Source: Owenia fusiformis
Taxonomy: Eukaryota; Annelida; Polychaeta; Sabellida; Oweniidae
Assembly (NCBI GenBank): GCA_903813345.2
Contig: CAIIXF020000001.1
Span: 21,283,915 to 21,347,914 of the forward strand
Reading direction: 5' to 3'
DNA: 64,000 nucleotides
The first letter of the stretch is position 1, and every line of letters starts with the position of its first letter. The position numbers and the translations under genes are program-made. Positions 1-10,700 of this stretch are shown one piece after another. The notes beneath the pieces are model-generated. The model searched no databases, was not told where the DNA came from, and worked only from the letters and a program-made list of their open reading frames with translations.

Positions 1-221
1 GTTCAAATAAGATACTGTGCGTTCGAATGCTGACTGCCTACGTACCCTAATCGTCTATTCTTTATACATGACACAGTGTAAATCATACAGTACATATTAA
101 AAACTCATAACTTCTATGTAAACACAGTCTATTAGCAGAAAATTATCAATAATTATCGGTTATTATTTTGAGATTGCCTTTGTCACAATTATTATGTTAT
201 CATTTGTATGGAGAAATCACT

Positions 222-942
222 TAAAGGAGGAGGGAAATTAGCGCAACAGATTTTGGACAGTCATATGTTGGATTTTGGCCATTTTCTGAGGATTTAAACA
301 ATTGCATATGTTAGGCCAATGCATTACCTCCAGGAAAATCACTTCTAGAGATGGTAAAATAATTTCAACTTTGAGACAGGGTAGATGCAAACAACCCACC
401 CACATGCTTTTTTTTAAATGTTTTCCTAATTTTCGACTCCTTCCATCCCTGCTTTTTTTATTTTTCTTGCATCAATATGTTGCATTTTGACACATAGTTA
501 ACCACTTTAAAGGAAAAAGTGATTCCTTCAGGGGTTTTAAAGATATCCATTATGGGTGACCAAACTTAGCTGAAAGCAATGATTTTTCCTATGGGAAAAT
601 AACATGGGAAATATTGTTTTCCACTTTGTCTAAAAGGAATCATTTATTCCTTTTAAGGGATTAACTGTGTGTCAAAACGCAACATATTGATGCAAGAAAA
701 ATAAAAAAAACAGGGATGGAAGGGGTTGAAAATTAGGAAAACATTTCAGAAAAAACATGTGGGTGGGTTGTTTGCATCTACCCTGTCTCAAAGTCAAAAT
801 TATTTTATCATCTCTCGAAGTGATTTTCCCAGAGGTAATGCATTCCCATAACATATGCACCTGTTTAAATCCCCAGGAAATGGCCAAAATCAAACATATG
901 ACTGTCCAAAATCTGTTGCGCTAACTTCCCTCCTCCTTTATG
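222..942. mobile_element. Foldback (MITE-like) element with long inverted repeats
   Basis: The ends are inverted copies of each other. The left arm begins TAAAGGAGGAGGGAAATTAG and the right arm ends with its complement, and the match continues for about 300 bp on each side around a unique centre near 480-670. No transposase is encoded; the small ORFs in both arms are the same arm sequence read on opposite strands. A shorter copy of the same family lies at 43963-44177. The superfamily cannot be told from the ends. Confidence 0.75.
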
Positions 943-1474
943 CAAGTAGATTCGGTTGTAATTTTATCCAAAGCTATCGAGAGATGGTCTAAACAATTGC
1001 CAATTCTGATTTAGAATAGCCAATTCTGACCTAAAAAGCTTTTACACATGTCATAAATTGGATCCATATTATTTAGGGGAAATTGGGAGGGGAGCTCCCC
1101 TTAAGCTCTTGGAGCACCATTTCTTTACTGCCTGAAGACTGGATAAATGCAAATTATTAAATAGTACAATGGCTTGGTCCATCTACTGATCAAAGCAAAA
1201 ATCTCAACAGCAATTGTTAGGGCAATTTTGTTCATTTCAACATTAAACAAAGCATGTAAAACAACACTTATAATTATATACATTTATTTTAGTCAGACTT
1301 GCATTAAGCCTCTGCCACCTTTAATATCTATTTCAGTAAAGTGTAAGAGAATTGTTGGTGCAACACAGGAGCTTAATGCAAGGTGGACTACTTTGTGACA
1401 ATTCTTTTTCACTCCTCATACAGCTAAGACTACATGCACATTTTGGAATTCAGATTTCATACTTCATTTTTTAT
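943..1474. other. 3' flank of the sterol reductase gene, no other gene seen
   Basis: The region contains the probable 3' UTR of the minus-strand reductase. On the minus strand a canonical AATAAA lies at 1283-1288, about 190 bases after the stop codon. I see no other coding or RNA feature here. Confidence 0.5.
1283..1288 (-). other. Candidate polyadenylation signal of the sterol reductase gene
   Basis: The plus strand reads TTTATT, giving AATAAA on the minus strand about 190 nt downstream of the reductase stop codon, a plausible 3' UTR length. Only the hexamer and its position support it. Confidence 0.4.
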
Positions 1475-2926
1475 CTAATAGACATAAGGAAGAATTTTGT
1501 ATGGTACCTTTTGGCGATATTGTTCCCAGTATTGCTTATACTTGTTATGACACTTTGTGTCATCCCGAAATGATCTGTGAGAAAGAAGAATCAAGAGCCA
1601 AATAAAATAGACATAAGGCATGACATTCTCAAATAAACCTGGGACACTCCATGCAAAGGCAAGCAACCACTCAGCATTGTAATGGAAATGACGTGATATA
1701 CCCCAGAATCCACTCGCGAGTAAAATACTCTCTTTGACGTCCCCATTTTCAATGCGATATTTAGCTCTGATGATGTCAGGTTTTTTGCCCCATATAAGAC
1801 AATTTCCATTAGAGTTACGAACTTGTTGCTTTTGCATATCAGCCCAGAAGTTGACAATCGTACTCAAGATTCCCACAGTGAGAAGCAATGCGGTTAAACC
1901 GACACCAAGCTGAACTGGGTGGTTTACCATATAGAGACTTACCGATCCATATAAACCAGCGATATAAACAAGACATCCCCAGCAAATATAGAACCCTGCC
2001 CGATCCATCATTATATCAATGGTACCCATGTAACCTGCCTCCCACCAGAAGAACTTAGTGAAATAAAACATCTGGAGGAATGTACAGACAAACATACTGT
2101 CTACAAATCCATGGAGTTCATAGCTCTTCAGGGCAAAGATACAGACCAATAATGGCCAAACAGTCATTCCAAATCTGCAGTTGGTGAATACTTTCACATC
2201 GACTCCAAATATTCTTGGGTAGAGCTCAGTTCCCCAGTAGTAATCAAACAGTGGATTCCCAGTCGTACTGTTATCCTCTGTTGAAGGCATGTATTTTCCT
2301 TTGAAGTACAAAACCAAGCAGATTAGGAGACTAAAAATGTTCAAAGCCCCTAGAATCTCACCGAAGCGATCATAGACAATTGTAGGCGACATTCCATGTT
2401 GTTTCAGATAGTAGGTCAATCCAGCGAATGTTACCATGGTGATGACATAGCAACTGAATCCATTGTCCTTATAGACGGGTACATTTCCTTTAGGGGTTAC
2501 AGGCCCTTCCGCCCTGGGCCCAGGTACCATGATTTGTAGAAGTAAAGCAAAGAGCGCATAGCCGTATATCAAGCACAGAGTGAATGGGTTGATAATGCTT
2601 ATCGAGCTCCAAATACTAACTAAAGTTGTCACGACACCATCCTTGACGAAATGATCGTTGTACAGCTTCATGAAACTGCCATCACATTTTGTGCAAGTGA
2701 ACCACAAAAGGATGATAAAATTTGGGGAACAGGTGATCAAAAATAATGGCGTCACAATCTGATAGAGAACATACTCTGGCCAAGACAGAATATGAGTTGT
2801 TGGCTCAGCAATGATTGTATTCTTAGCTACGCCATTGGTACATGTAGCTCCGGAGTCACCATTCCCATTTGCAACCTTTGCCGATTTATCATCACTGCTA
2901 CCGACAGATCTGCTTCTTAACTGCAT
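1475..2926 (-). CDS. DHCR7: 7-dehydrocholesterol (sterol delta-7) reductase, intronless CDS
   Basis: This ER multi-pass enzyme of the ERG4/ERG24 family reduces the sterol delta-7 double bond with NADPH, the last step to cholesterol. The 483-residue frame matches family length (about 475). Motifs seen: GNPLFDYYWGTELYPRI in the middle, KFFWWEAGY and DRAGFYICWG after it, LIWGKKPDIIRAKY (about 377-390), SGFWGISRHFHY (about 405-416), HRSFRDD then C and KY (about 450-463), and a KILPYVY C-terminus. Many hydrophobic segments fit eight to ten membrane passes. The start at 2926 was chosen because a good acceptor (TTGTTACAG) puts the exon start at 2957 and this is the first ATG in the long frame; a longer in-frame start at 3004 would read intron. 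The whole CDS lies in one exon, whereas vertebrate DHCR7 has several coding exons. Wording matches plant DWF5 better than human DHCR7. C14-reductases of the same family are less likely. Confidence 0.93.
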   Translation of the reverse strand: MQLRSRSVGSSDDKSAKVANGNGDSGATCTNGVAKNTIIAEPTTHILSWPEYVLYQIVTPLFLITCSPNFIILLWFTCTKCDGSFMKLYNDHFVKDGVVTTLVSIWSSISIINPFTLCLIYGYALFALLLQIMVPGPRAEGPVTPKGNVPVYKDNGFSCYVITMVTFAGLTYYLKQHGMSPTIVYDRFGEILGALNIFSLLICLVLYFKGKYMPSTEDNSTTGNPLFDYYWGTELYPRIFGVDVKVFTNCRFGMTVWPLLVCIFALKSYELHGFVDSMFVCTFLQMFYFTKFFWWEAGYMGTIDIMMDRAGFYICWGCLVYIAGLYGSVSLYMVNHPVQLGVGLTALLLTVGILSTIVNFWADMQKQQVRNSNGNCLIWGKKPDIIRAKYRIENGDVKESILLASGFWGISRHFHYNAEWLLAFAWSVPGLFENVMPYVYFIWLLILLSHRSFRDDTKCHNKYKQYWEQYRQKVPYKILPYVY

Positions 2927-2956
2927 TATCAGTTGTTGGACTTGGACAGCAACCAA

Positions 2957-4545
2957 CCTGTAACAATAATAAACTTGAGTAAAATGTAAAATTGCAAAGG
3001 GCAATTCTGAGGACCCTGGAGAGGTATATTGAAGGGACTAATCTGAATTCTAATCTGAAGATAGGGAATCAGTTCCAAACATGAAATATAGATACCCTAT
3101 AGTAGACAAGAAAATTTAACAACTTTTATAAAAAGAATCAGGGCATTAACATGCACAAGGTCACGCATTACATGCACAAGGTCACCACCTACCATTTGTT
3201 ATGGATGAAAACACATGTAAATAATATCAAGTGTAACATTACAAACTGTACAAATACATGTACAAGCATAACTGAAATGAGGTAACTTAAATCTGGTTTC
3301 TTTTGTAGGCTAACACCACTCTAAATGTCCTCTCAAAGTCAAAATAGTTGTGGCTGTCTCAAATTGCAGAGGTACATGTACAGTTTACACTTCAATTTTT
3401 AAATCAGCCAGTATTTCAAATTGTTCGCCATCAACTTCGAAAATTACTTCTGAGTGCTTATGAGCATTACCAAAATCAAAATGTGATTACTTCACTTGGT
3501 AATGCTCCAACCCAAAGGTAATTTCCAAAGTTGATGATGGACATTTTGAAATACTCCACTTGAACTGTGCCCCTCTGCAATATGAGACGGCAGCAACTTT
3601 TTGACTTTGAGAGAACATTTCCTGTTTAGAATCGATTGGGGTAAGAAATAAGTCTGTCAATCTTTTTCGACTTCAAAATAGTCGTTCTATTGTAGGCACG
3701 CAAAACCTGGGGCCATGAATTGGTACGTTCCGCAATCTGATCTGGATAAATTTCCTCGTGGATGATGCATTGACGAACTAATCTTGGAATTTAATATATG
3801 CATAAAGGTATGGTTCATATAATTATGCCGTAAAAACTGTGCGTGTGTCACCATAATTTACAAATATTGAATACCAGGGCAGCTGTAACAATCACTCAAA
3901 GCCGGAATACAAAACTGAAAGAGGTAGACAATGTGGGGAAGGAGTGATTCCTATTTGAAAAATAACATGTACATGTATTGAGGAATGCAGCAAAGTTCCG
4001 AACATGCAGAAGTAAGCCATCCTCCCAACATAGGCCTTCAGAACTCGTCCCGAAGGAATGTGGTGAATGATGTCTGGCACGCTGCGTTCGGAGGATAAGT
4101 TAAGCTGCTAAGACTAAGCTTACAAGCCGTGCAGTCAGCACCATCTATTGATAGTGCTCACTGTCTTTAGGCTAGTGGCGAATAAGCATATAACAGAAGC
4201 CTACCCCCCCCCCTTATGTTATCTATAGATAGGTTACACCAAGGGAGTGCAGGGGATTGTTATATTTAAGTAATAGGTAAACCCCCTGATATCCATTCTC
4301 GTATCTGACCTAATGTTCTGAATGCACCTTCAGCTTCAAGAGTCCCGCAAGTCCACTGAAGATTTTTTTTACATAATCTGAAAACATTGATAACAAATAC
4401 ACACCAATAGTAAATTGATTCTTTGTAAAATCGAATATATATAGAAACTCACCGACCTTTTGAAAATTTCTGCACTTTATGAAAACAGTCCACTGCACCA
4501 GACCCGAAATAAAATGGAGACAATCTGCAACAAATGACAACCGGC
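2957..4545 (-). other. DHCR7: 5' UTR exon and intron of the sterol reductase gene
   Basis: On the minus strand a perfect donor (GTGAGT) follows position 4453 and an acceptor precedes 2957, defining a probable non-coding first exon ending at 4453 and a 1.5-kb intron. The first exon has an ATG near 4540 that would open a short upstream ORF; through the splice it stops about ten codons into exon 2 and is not in frame with the reductase. The 5' end of the exon is not determined. The intron holds the foldback element at 3323-3621 and otherwise nothing recognisable. Confidence 0.55.
3323..3621. mobile_element. Small foldback (MITE-like) element in the reductase 5' UTR intron
   Basis: The stretch is an imperfect hairpin: the left arm with CTCTCAAAGTCAAAATAGTTG is mirrored by AGCAACTTTTTGACTTTGAGAG on the right, and the arms stay similar for about 110 bp each (both also contain a complementary block around CCATCAACTT). 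No ORF. Target duplications are not clear. Confidence 0.6.
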
Positions 4546-4570
4546 GCGGGGCAATGGCCAGATGCTCGAT

Positions 4571-4584
4571 TACGTCACTTCCGC
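4571..4584. promoter_or_regulatory. CRE plus ETS-like sites in the DHCR7/PEX3 divergent promoter
   Basis: TACGTCACTTCCGC overlaps a CRE-like TACGTCA with an ETS/GABP-type CACTTCCGC. It lies between the probable minus-strand reductase first exon (ATG near 4540) and the plus-strand PEX3 start codon (4719), so fewer than about 200 bases separate the two divergent genes. Adjacent CRE and ETS sites without a TATA box are typical of animal bidirectional housekeeping promoters. Function is inferred from motif and position only. Confidence 0.5.
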
Positions 4585-4718
4585 TAAAGAAAATGCGTAA
4601 TCTGGCAGTTCTTTCAAAAACATTTTAACGAACTCCCGTGCAGTTCGACATTTTAAATGTACTCGCATCACAATTCTACTTTATAGAGAGAGTCTATGAA
4701 GACAAACCCCACACAACG

Positions 4719-7700
4719 ATGCTCAGTAGCATCTGGGGATTCGTAAAGCGCCACAGACGCAAATTTTTGTTCACCGGGGCCGTTGTAGGAGGTAGACTAA
4801 TTATTTAGATGAATTTGTAAATCTTTGCTCCCAAGCCAAACTCAATTCGAAAGTTTACTGGATTTACTGATGAATGGTGTTGAACACCCCCAGTAAGCAA
4901 TAATAGAAACGCCTCCACTGTCTACCCTTTGCATTCGTTTGACTTCACTTCTTAAAAGAGAGCTTCGTCTTCACTCTTTCAAACTAAAATAAACCTGTGA
5001 ACTCACCGCGCCAATCAGTGTTCGTCGGCCAAATTTGACCGACGTTATATATATGGTCATTCCTTCTGACGTCATCGTTGAGCCCGGAATTGACCAATGA
5101 CATGCTCATATTTAATTAGAATGTATTTGGCGTGTGTTTCTTCAAGCTCGGTGAATGGTGGAAGAAAGGTCAGCGCATAGGTCAGAAGTGATTTATTACT
5201 CAAACTGTCACCGGTACCCGTAATATGGTCTCTACTAGGCAGAGTGTAGTTTAACTAGACTCTGCACGCAGGGTACCACTGTCTCATTTTCAATTGACTA
5301 TCACTTCGTGTTGAGCTAAATAAATGAAGTTCTACAGGTGGGATTGGCTAATCTAATGTGCTGTCGCGATGAATCGATACATTGCGATCTTCTAACCTCA
5401 TCAGTGTCAAGATTTAGGGACAATAAAAAGGCATTTTAAAGAAACGTTTCTGGTTTTTCGACTGAACCAATGACCCCAATTTTTACTTTGTTTTCGCACA
5501 CTGTTATGGGCCAGATGGGGATTGAATATTGAACAATGTCAAGCCCGTGTAAAGCATAATGAAACAAGCAAGATACAGAAATAACATGTAGTTAGGTCTA
5601 ATATGGAATCAAACCTAAGACTCTCTCAGTCCACTCAGTCTCAGTTCCAACATCTGATGCGATATTGAGCTGCCAAAGTTTAAGCTATGATGTCTGCACT
5701 TTAGTATCAATTTTTGTGCTATTAGGTGATTTGCTTTTTGGGGTTTGTTTTGAGACAAAAATCTCAACCCCAATAAATATTTATACAATTTATCTTCATT
5801 TTCAGGTGTTGTTCTCCTTGGAAAATATGCAAGGTCAAAGATCCAGCAACTTCAAGAGAAAGAGGCAGCAGACTGCCTAGCACATGCAAGGTATGATATG
5901 GGAGAAAGGTAACAATAGTTTTGCATAGCACATGCAAGGTATGATATGGGGGAAGGTAACAATACTTTTGCATAGCTCATGCAAGGTATGATATGGGGAT
6001 AGGTAACAATACTTTTGCATAGCTCATGCAAGATATGCTATGGGGGAAAGGTAACAATACTTTTGCATAGCTCATGCAAGGTATGATATGGGGGAAAGGT
6101 AACAATACTTTTCCATAGTTCATGCAAGGTATGATATGGGGGAAAGGTAACAATACTTTTGCATAGTTCATGCAAGGTATGATATGGGGGAAAGGTAACA
6201 ATACTTTTGCATGTACATGTAGCTCATGCAAGGTATGATATGGGAGAAAGGTAACAATACTTTTGCATAGCTCATGCAAGGTATGATATGGGGGAAGGTA
6301 ACAATACTTTTGCATACCTCATGCAAGGTATGATATGGGGGAAAGGTAACAATACTTTTGCATGTACATGTAGCTCATGCAAGGTATGATATGGGGGAAA
6401 GGTAACAATACTTTTGCATACCTCATGCAAGGTATGATATGGGGGAAAGGTAACAATACTTTTGCATACTTCATGCAAGGTATGATATGGGGGAAAGGTA
6501 ACAATACTTTTGCATACCTCATGCAAGGTATGATATGGGGGAAAGGTAACAATACTTTGCATAGCTCATGCAAGGTATGATATGGGGGGAAGTTAGTCTG
6601 AGAGCAATGTTTGCATTTTATCTAATGCAACAGGGAGTCACAAAACAAGCCTTTTTCTCACCTGCCATATGCATCTCTAAGCCCATTAGTATTAGGAAAA
6701 TGAAACATCTATTTTTTATAATTTATTTTTACAGGCGTCAGCATCATTTTGACAGTAATCAAAGGACATGCAATATGACAGTGTTGTCCATGATGCCTAA
6801 CCTAAGGGAGACCTTAATGAAAGCTCTCGACTCTGAGCATCTCACTGAACAGTTGAAAGCAAGGTTAGTTTATCAACTTCTACCTGGGGTGGAGTTAACA
6901 AAACGAAAGATGTATAGTTTGATATTCGGTTTGATTGATTGGAGTACAAGAATGTAGATTATTATTTTAATGAAGTCTGAGAACTGTTCTGTCTGTTGCC
7001 TGTATACATTACAAGGAAGATAAATGTGTATTTAGTTTTGTATATATACATATATGTTTTGTAGGCCAGCAAATAAGCTTGAAATATGGGAGGACTTAAA
7101 GATTACAAGTAAGATTTTAGTGTTCAATCATTTGAACCATGTGAATATAGAATCATTATCACACTGATTTCCCAACTGATTTTCTCCTAATGATGGTCAA
7201 ATTAACCATGGAAATGACATAACTATGTTTAACTTATGTTGTTGTAAGAATAAAATTGCTTTTACAATACTACAGTTAAAATTAAAGTAGGCAGTTGAAA
7301 CACTTAAGTTCTGTTAAAATTCAATAAGAGTGAATATGAAGTCACTGGGTTCATGTGAAGTGTTGCCCTTATGCATGTTATGGAGGTGTTGACTTGACAG
7401 GTTTTAAACTCTATATTGTTTTAGGCTTTTCACGAACCCTGGTCTCTATGTACAGTGTATGTATGGTTGTGGTCTACCTTAGGGTACAGTTAAACATCAT
7501 AGGTGGATACATGTACTTAGACAACCTGCTGAACAGAAATGGCACAGTAAGTTAATATTTTTAGACATGAAATTTGCATCTCTGCTATTGCATTGCAATT
7601 CTGCAAAATCCTATATCTTAAAAGTTAGTCTGATGATTGAATAGATTGATTTAAATAACTGGATTAACTGTGTTTAGGGATGAGGTTATTGCTCCTATAT

Positions 7701-10700
7701 CAAACTTTGGTTAATTGTGTACAATAAAACATAATGTTTTACTACAGTATCAAATAGATACATGTACAAATGAATTCCAAAATAGGCAAGTAAAATAGAA
7801 TCCCTAGAACATGTAGAACCACAATAGTTTTCAATAAATACAACATAAACCTTATTTTTATGTTGTAGGCAGGGGATATGCTAAATATTTTATTTATTTA
7901 CCTTTGCTTTTTGCCTCATTTCAGACACCTGAGCTTGCTGTAGCCTCACCTGAGATTCAACAGAAATACCTGGCCAATGTGCAGTATCTTCTAGGTCAAG
8001 GTAATAACATGAACTGGAAAATGTTGAAGTCTTTAATACAGGGTGTCCCGAAAGTATGCCCCCCTCCCTAGGCAGATATACATAGATGTCCCCATAGTAT
8101 GTGTCATATATCATTTTAAAGCTTTCCAAACTTACATTGATTTGCCAAGTATCATGGTTCAACTCACAAACGGGAAAAAGTTACACGCATTTCAAAATGT
8201 AGTGTTTTACCAAAGTTTAGTTTTACACAAAATTAATGTTCAGCGTGTCTCCCTTGGCCATGTTAACAGCAGCAATTCTTTCCAGATATGGCCTTAAATG
8301 CAATTCAAATAGGGGTATGGCATTTTTAAGGCATTTTAGAAGAGTTTCCTTGGAGTATCTGCCCTTACCGACCTCTTTTTACAACTCAATATCCATCCTC
8401 TCTTTGACGATTGCACCCATATTCATGGTCACATTCAGGTTAGGGGTGTTTCCAGGATACTGATTTTAACTTTAATTTTGACCAAACACTAAGTTTTGAA
8501 ATGTCTATAACTTTTTCCCATTTGTAAGTTGAACGATGATACTTGGCAAATCAATGTAACTTTGGATAAGCTTTAAAATGATATATGATACATACTATGG
8601 GAACATTGGTGTATGTGTGCCTAGGGGGGGGCATACTTTCGGGACACCTGTACATGAATAGTAGATAGGGGCAGATCTGCAAATCAATAGGAGGCGAAGA
8701 TCCAAATTTTGGGGGCCATACCTGAAAATTTGAGCCCAGTTTCTTTGAAATAGCTCCATTAAAAATAATGCCCAGTAATACTTGTTTGTTACCTAAATTG
8801 CCCAATTTATGTGGAGAGAAGCAGATTTTGAGCCCTAAATTTTTTGGGGGGGCTCCTTCCAGTGCTGGAAGGAATTATGTCTGTATACTATTACTGTTAG
8901 ACTGTAGGGTTACAGAACATTGTGTCTACAACAAAGCAAAATTTTTATGTGTAAGCATGTAAATGTGATGTCAGTCTTATGTATTAATTATAAACATGTT
9001 ATCTAAAAGGCTTTGTATAAAAAACCTCCTACCCACGTACCCTCGTACCCACGTACGTGGGTCCTGACCCAGTCTTTAAAGAGTTAAATTTTTAAATGTT
9101 TAAAACATTATTCAATCTCAGTTTATCCTGAATTATAGATGAATTTATGCATCCATATGCCTTCATTTATAGGTCTGACATCTCTCAAGTAAAATAAAAT
9201 AAAGCCGGAATTGCATAAATGTTCATTATTTTTGAGCTATTTGATTTATGTTTTTGATATGTCGAAATGTTTTTTGTTGATCGGGCAGTCTTACCTGTAT
9301 AACACATCAGTGCTGATTAGCAATCTCCTAGCCTTCGTCCAGTGCAATCCGTGCCTCCTGTTACCTCATGCAGATTGTAAATGTCCCGGGAAGTTTACCC
9401 TTGTCCAAAAGTTGACATCTTTTTAAAAATATATTTCTTAGAGTTTCCAACCAATTAAATTCACCACATTTTATTAGATGTTTATTTCAAATGTTATTAG
9501 AATTCATTCTTACGAATATTATACGTTATTAACGTATGTTAGTCAAAGATTTGGTGTCGTTGTTGTCCCGTATTCACGTTTTACGCGCAAAAAGCTAGAA
9601 ACTACAAAGCTGAACTTTTATCATTCAAACCAGTTTTACATCAAATCATTGTCAAAATAAAACTATACTCTTCATATTACCTAATTATGGATCAAACGGC
9701 CATGAATAATGTCGAAGTTTACAAAACCAAACTTACACTCCCCTGCATAAGTTTGGCAACTCTAACTTTTAATTCCATCTAAATGATTCACTGAACTAGT
9801 GCGCACAATTATTCTTAAATTGTGCCAAAAAGCGATTAAAAACGAATATAGCGAATCCTTCTACTTTTCAAATATTTCGTTATTCAATTGCGCCACGGTT
9901 AAACAGAAATGCAGCCTTTATTATTCCTTGAGATCGTGTGAATTGATCACTCTATCACTTTGTATCTCCAATTCTGATGTTAAATTAAATAAAAGACATA
10001 AGACAAATTACACGTATAGTTCAAATCTGTCGTGCAAACAATGAATACTTGTAATATCGTTTGAAAGAATAAAAAGTATATGTGATAAAAATCGAAACTA
10101 CAGGGTGTTAAAAAACAGGACCGATGAAAAGTTGAATAACTTCGTCAATCCAGAATCATCCAGGTCATTCAATGTGAATTTTGTTGTAAAAGTTTGACCA
10201 TATTCTGCTCATGGAGTCAAAAACTACAACACTTTACAACACATGCCCCATGTGGCCAATTTGCGCCAAGCAATAGATTGGTTGTACACTGTAAGACCAA
10301 CGATCAACAAAAAATCGCTTCGATATATCAAAAACAACACTCAAATAGCTCAAATGAACATTATGGAATGCCGGCTTTATTTTATGACGAGACAGATGTC
10401 CGATCTACAAATAAAGGCATATGGGTACATAAATTCATCCATAATTAAGCATACATTGAGATAGAATAATGTTTAAAAAATGTTAAAGATTTAACTCTTT
10501 AAAGACTGGGTCAGGACCCACGTACGTGGGTACGAGGGTACGTGGGTAGGAGGTTTTTTATACAAAGCCTATCTAAAATACTGAAATTATGTAGTATCAT
10601 GGGCTTTCAACTAGCTAATTGAAAGCCCGTGGTTGTATTGAGGAAGGTATGAGTATGCCGATTAACTTGTTTTAATATAAAGTCTTACACATCTCATTAT

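Noticed and set aside
5977-6580. Several ORFs of 67-112 codons over the PEX3 minisatellite
   Set aside because: They arise because the 48-bp unit is divisible by three and lacks stops in some frames; peptides are pure repeat translations on both strands.
10194-10464. Overlapping 84- and 73-codon ORFs inside the 1.56-kb TIR element
   Set aside because: No similarity to a transposase and unusual codon content; likely chance in AT-rich element DNA.
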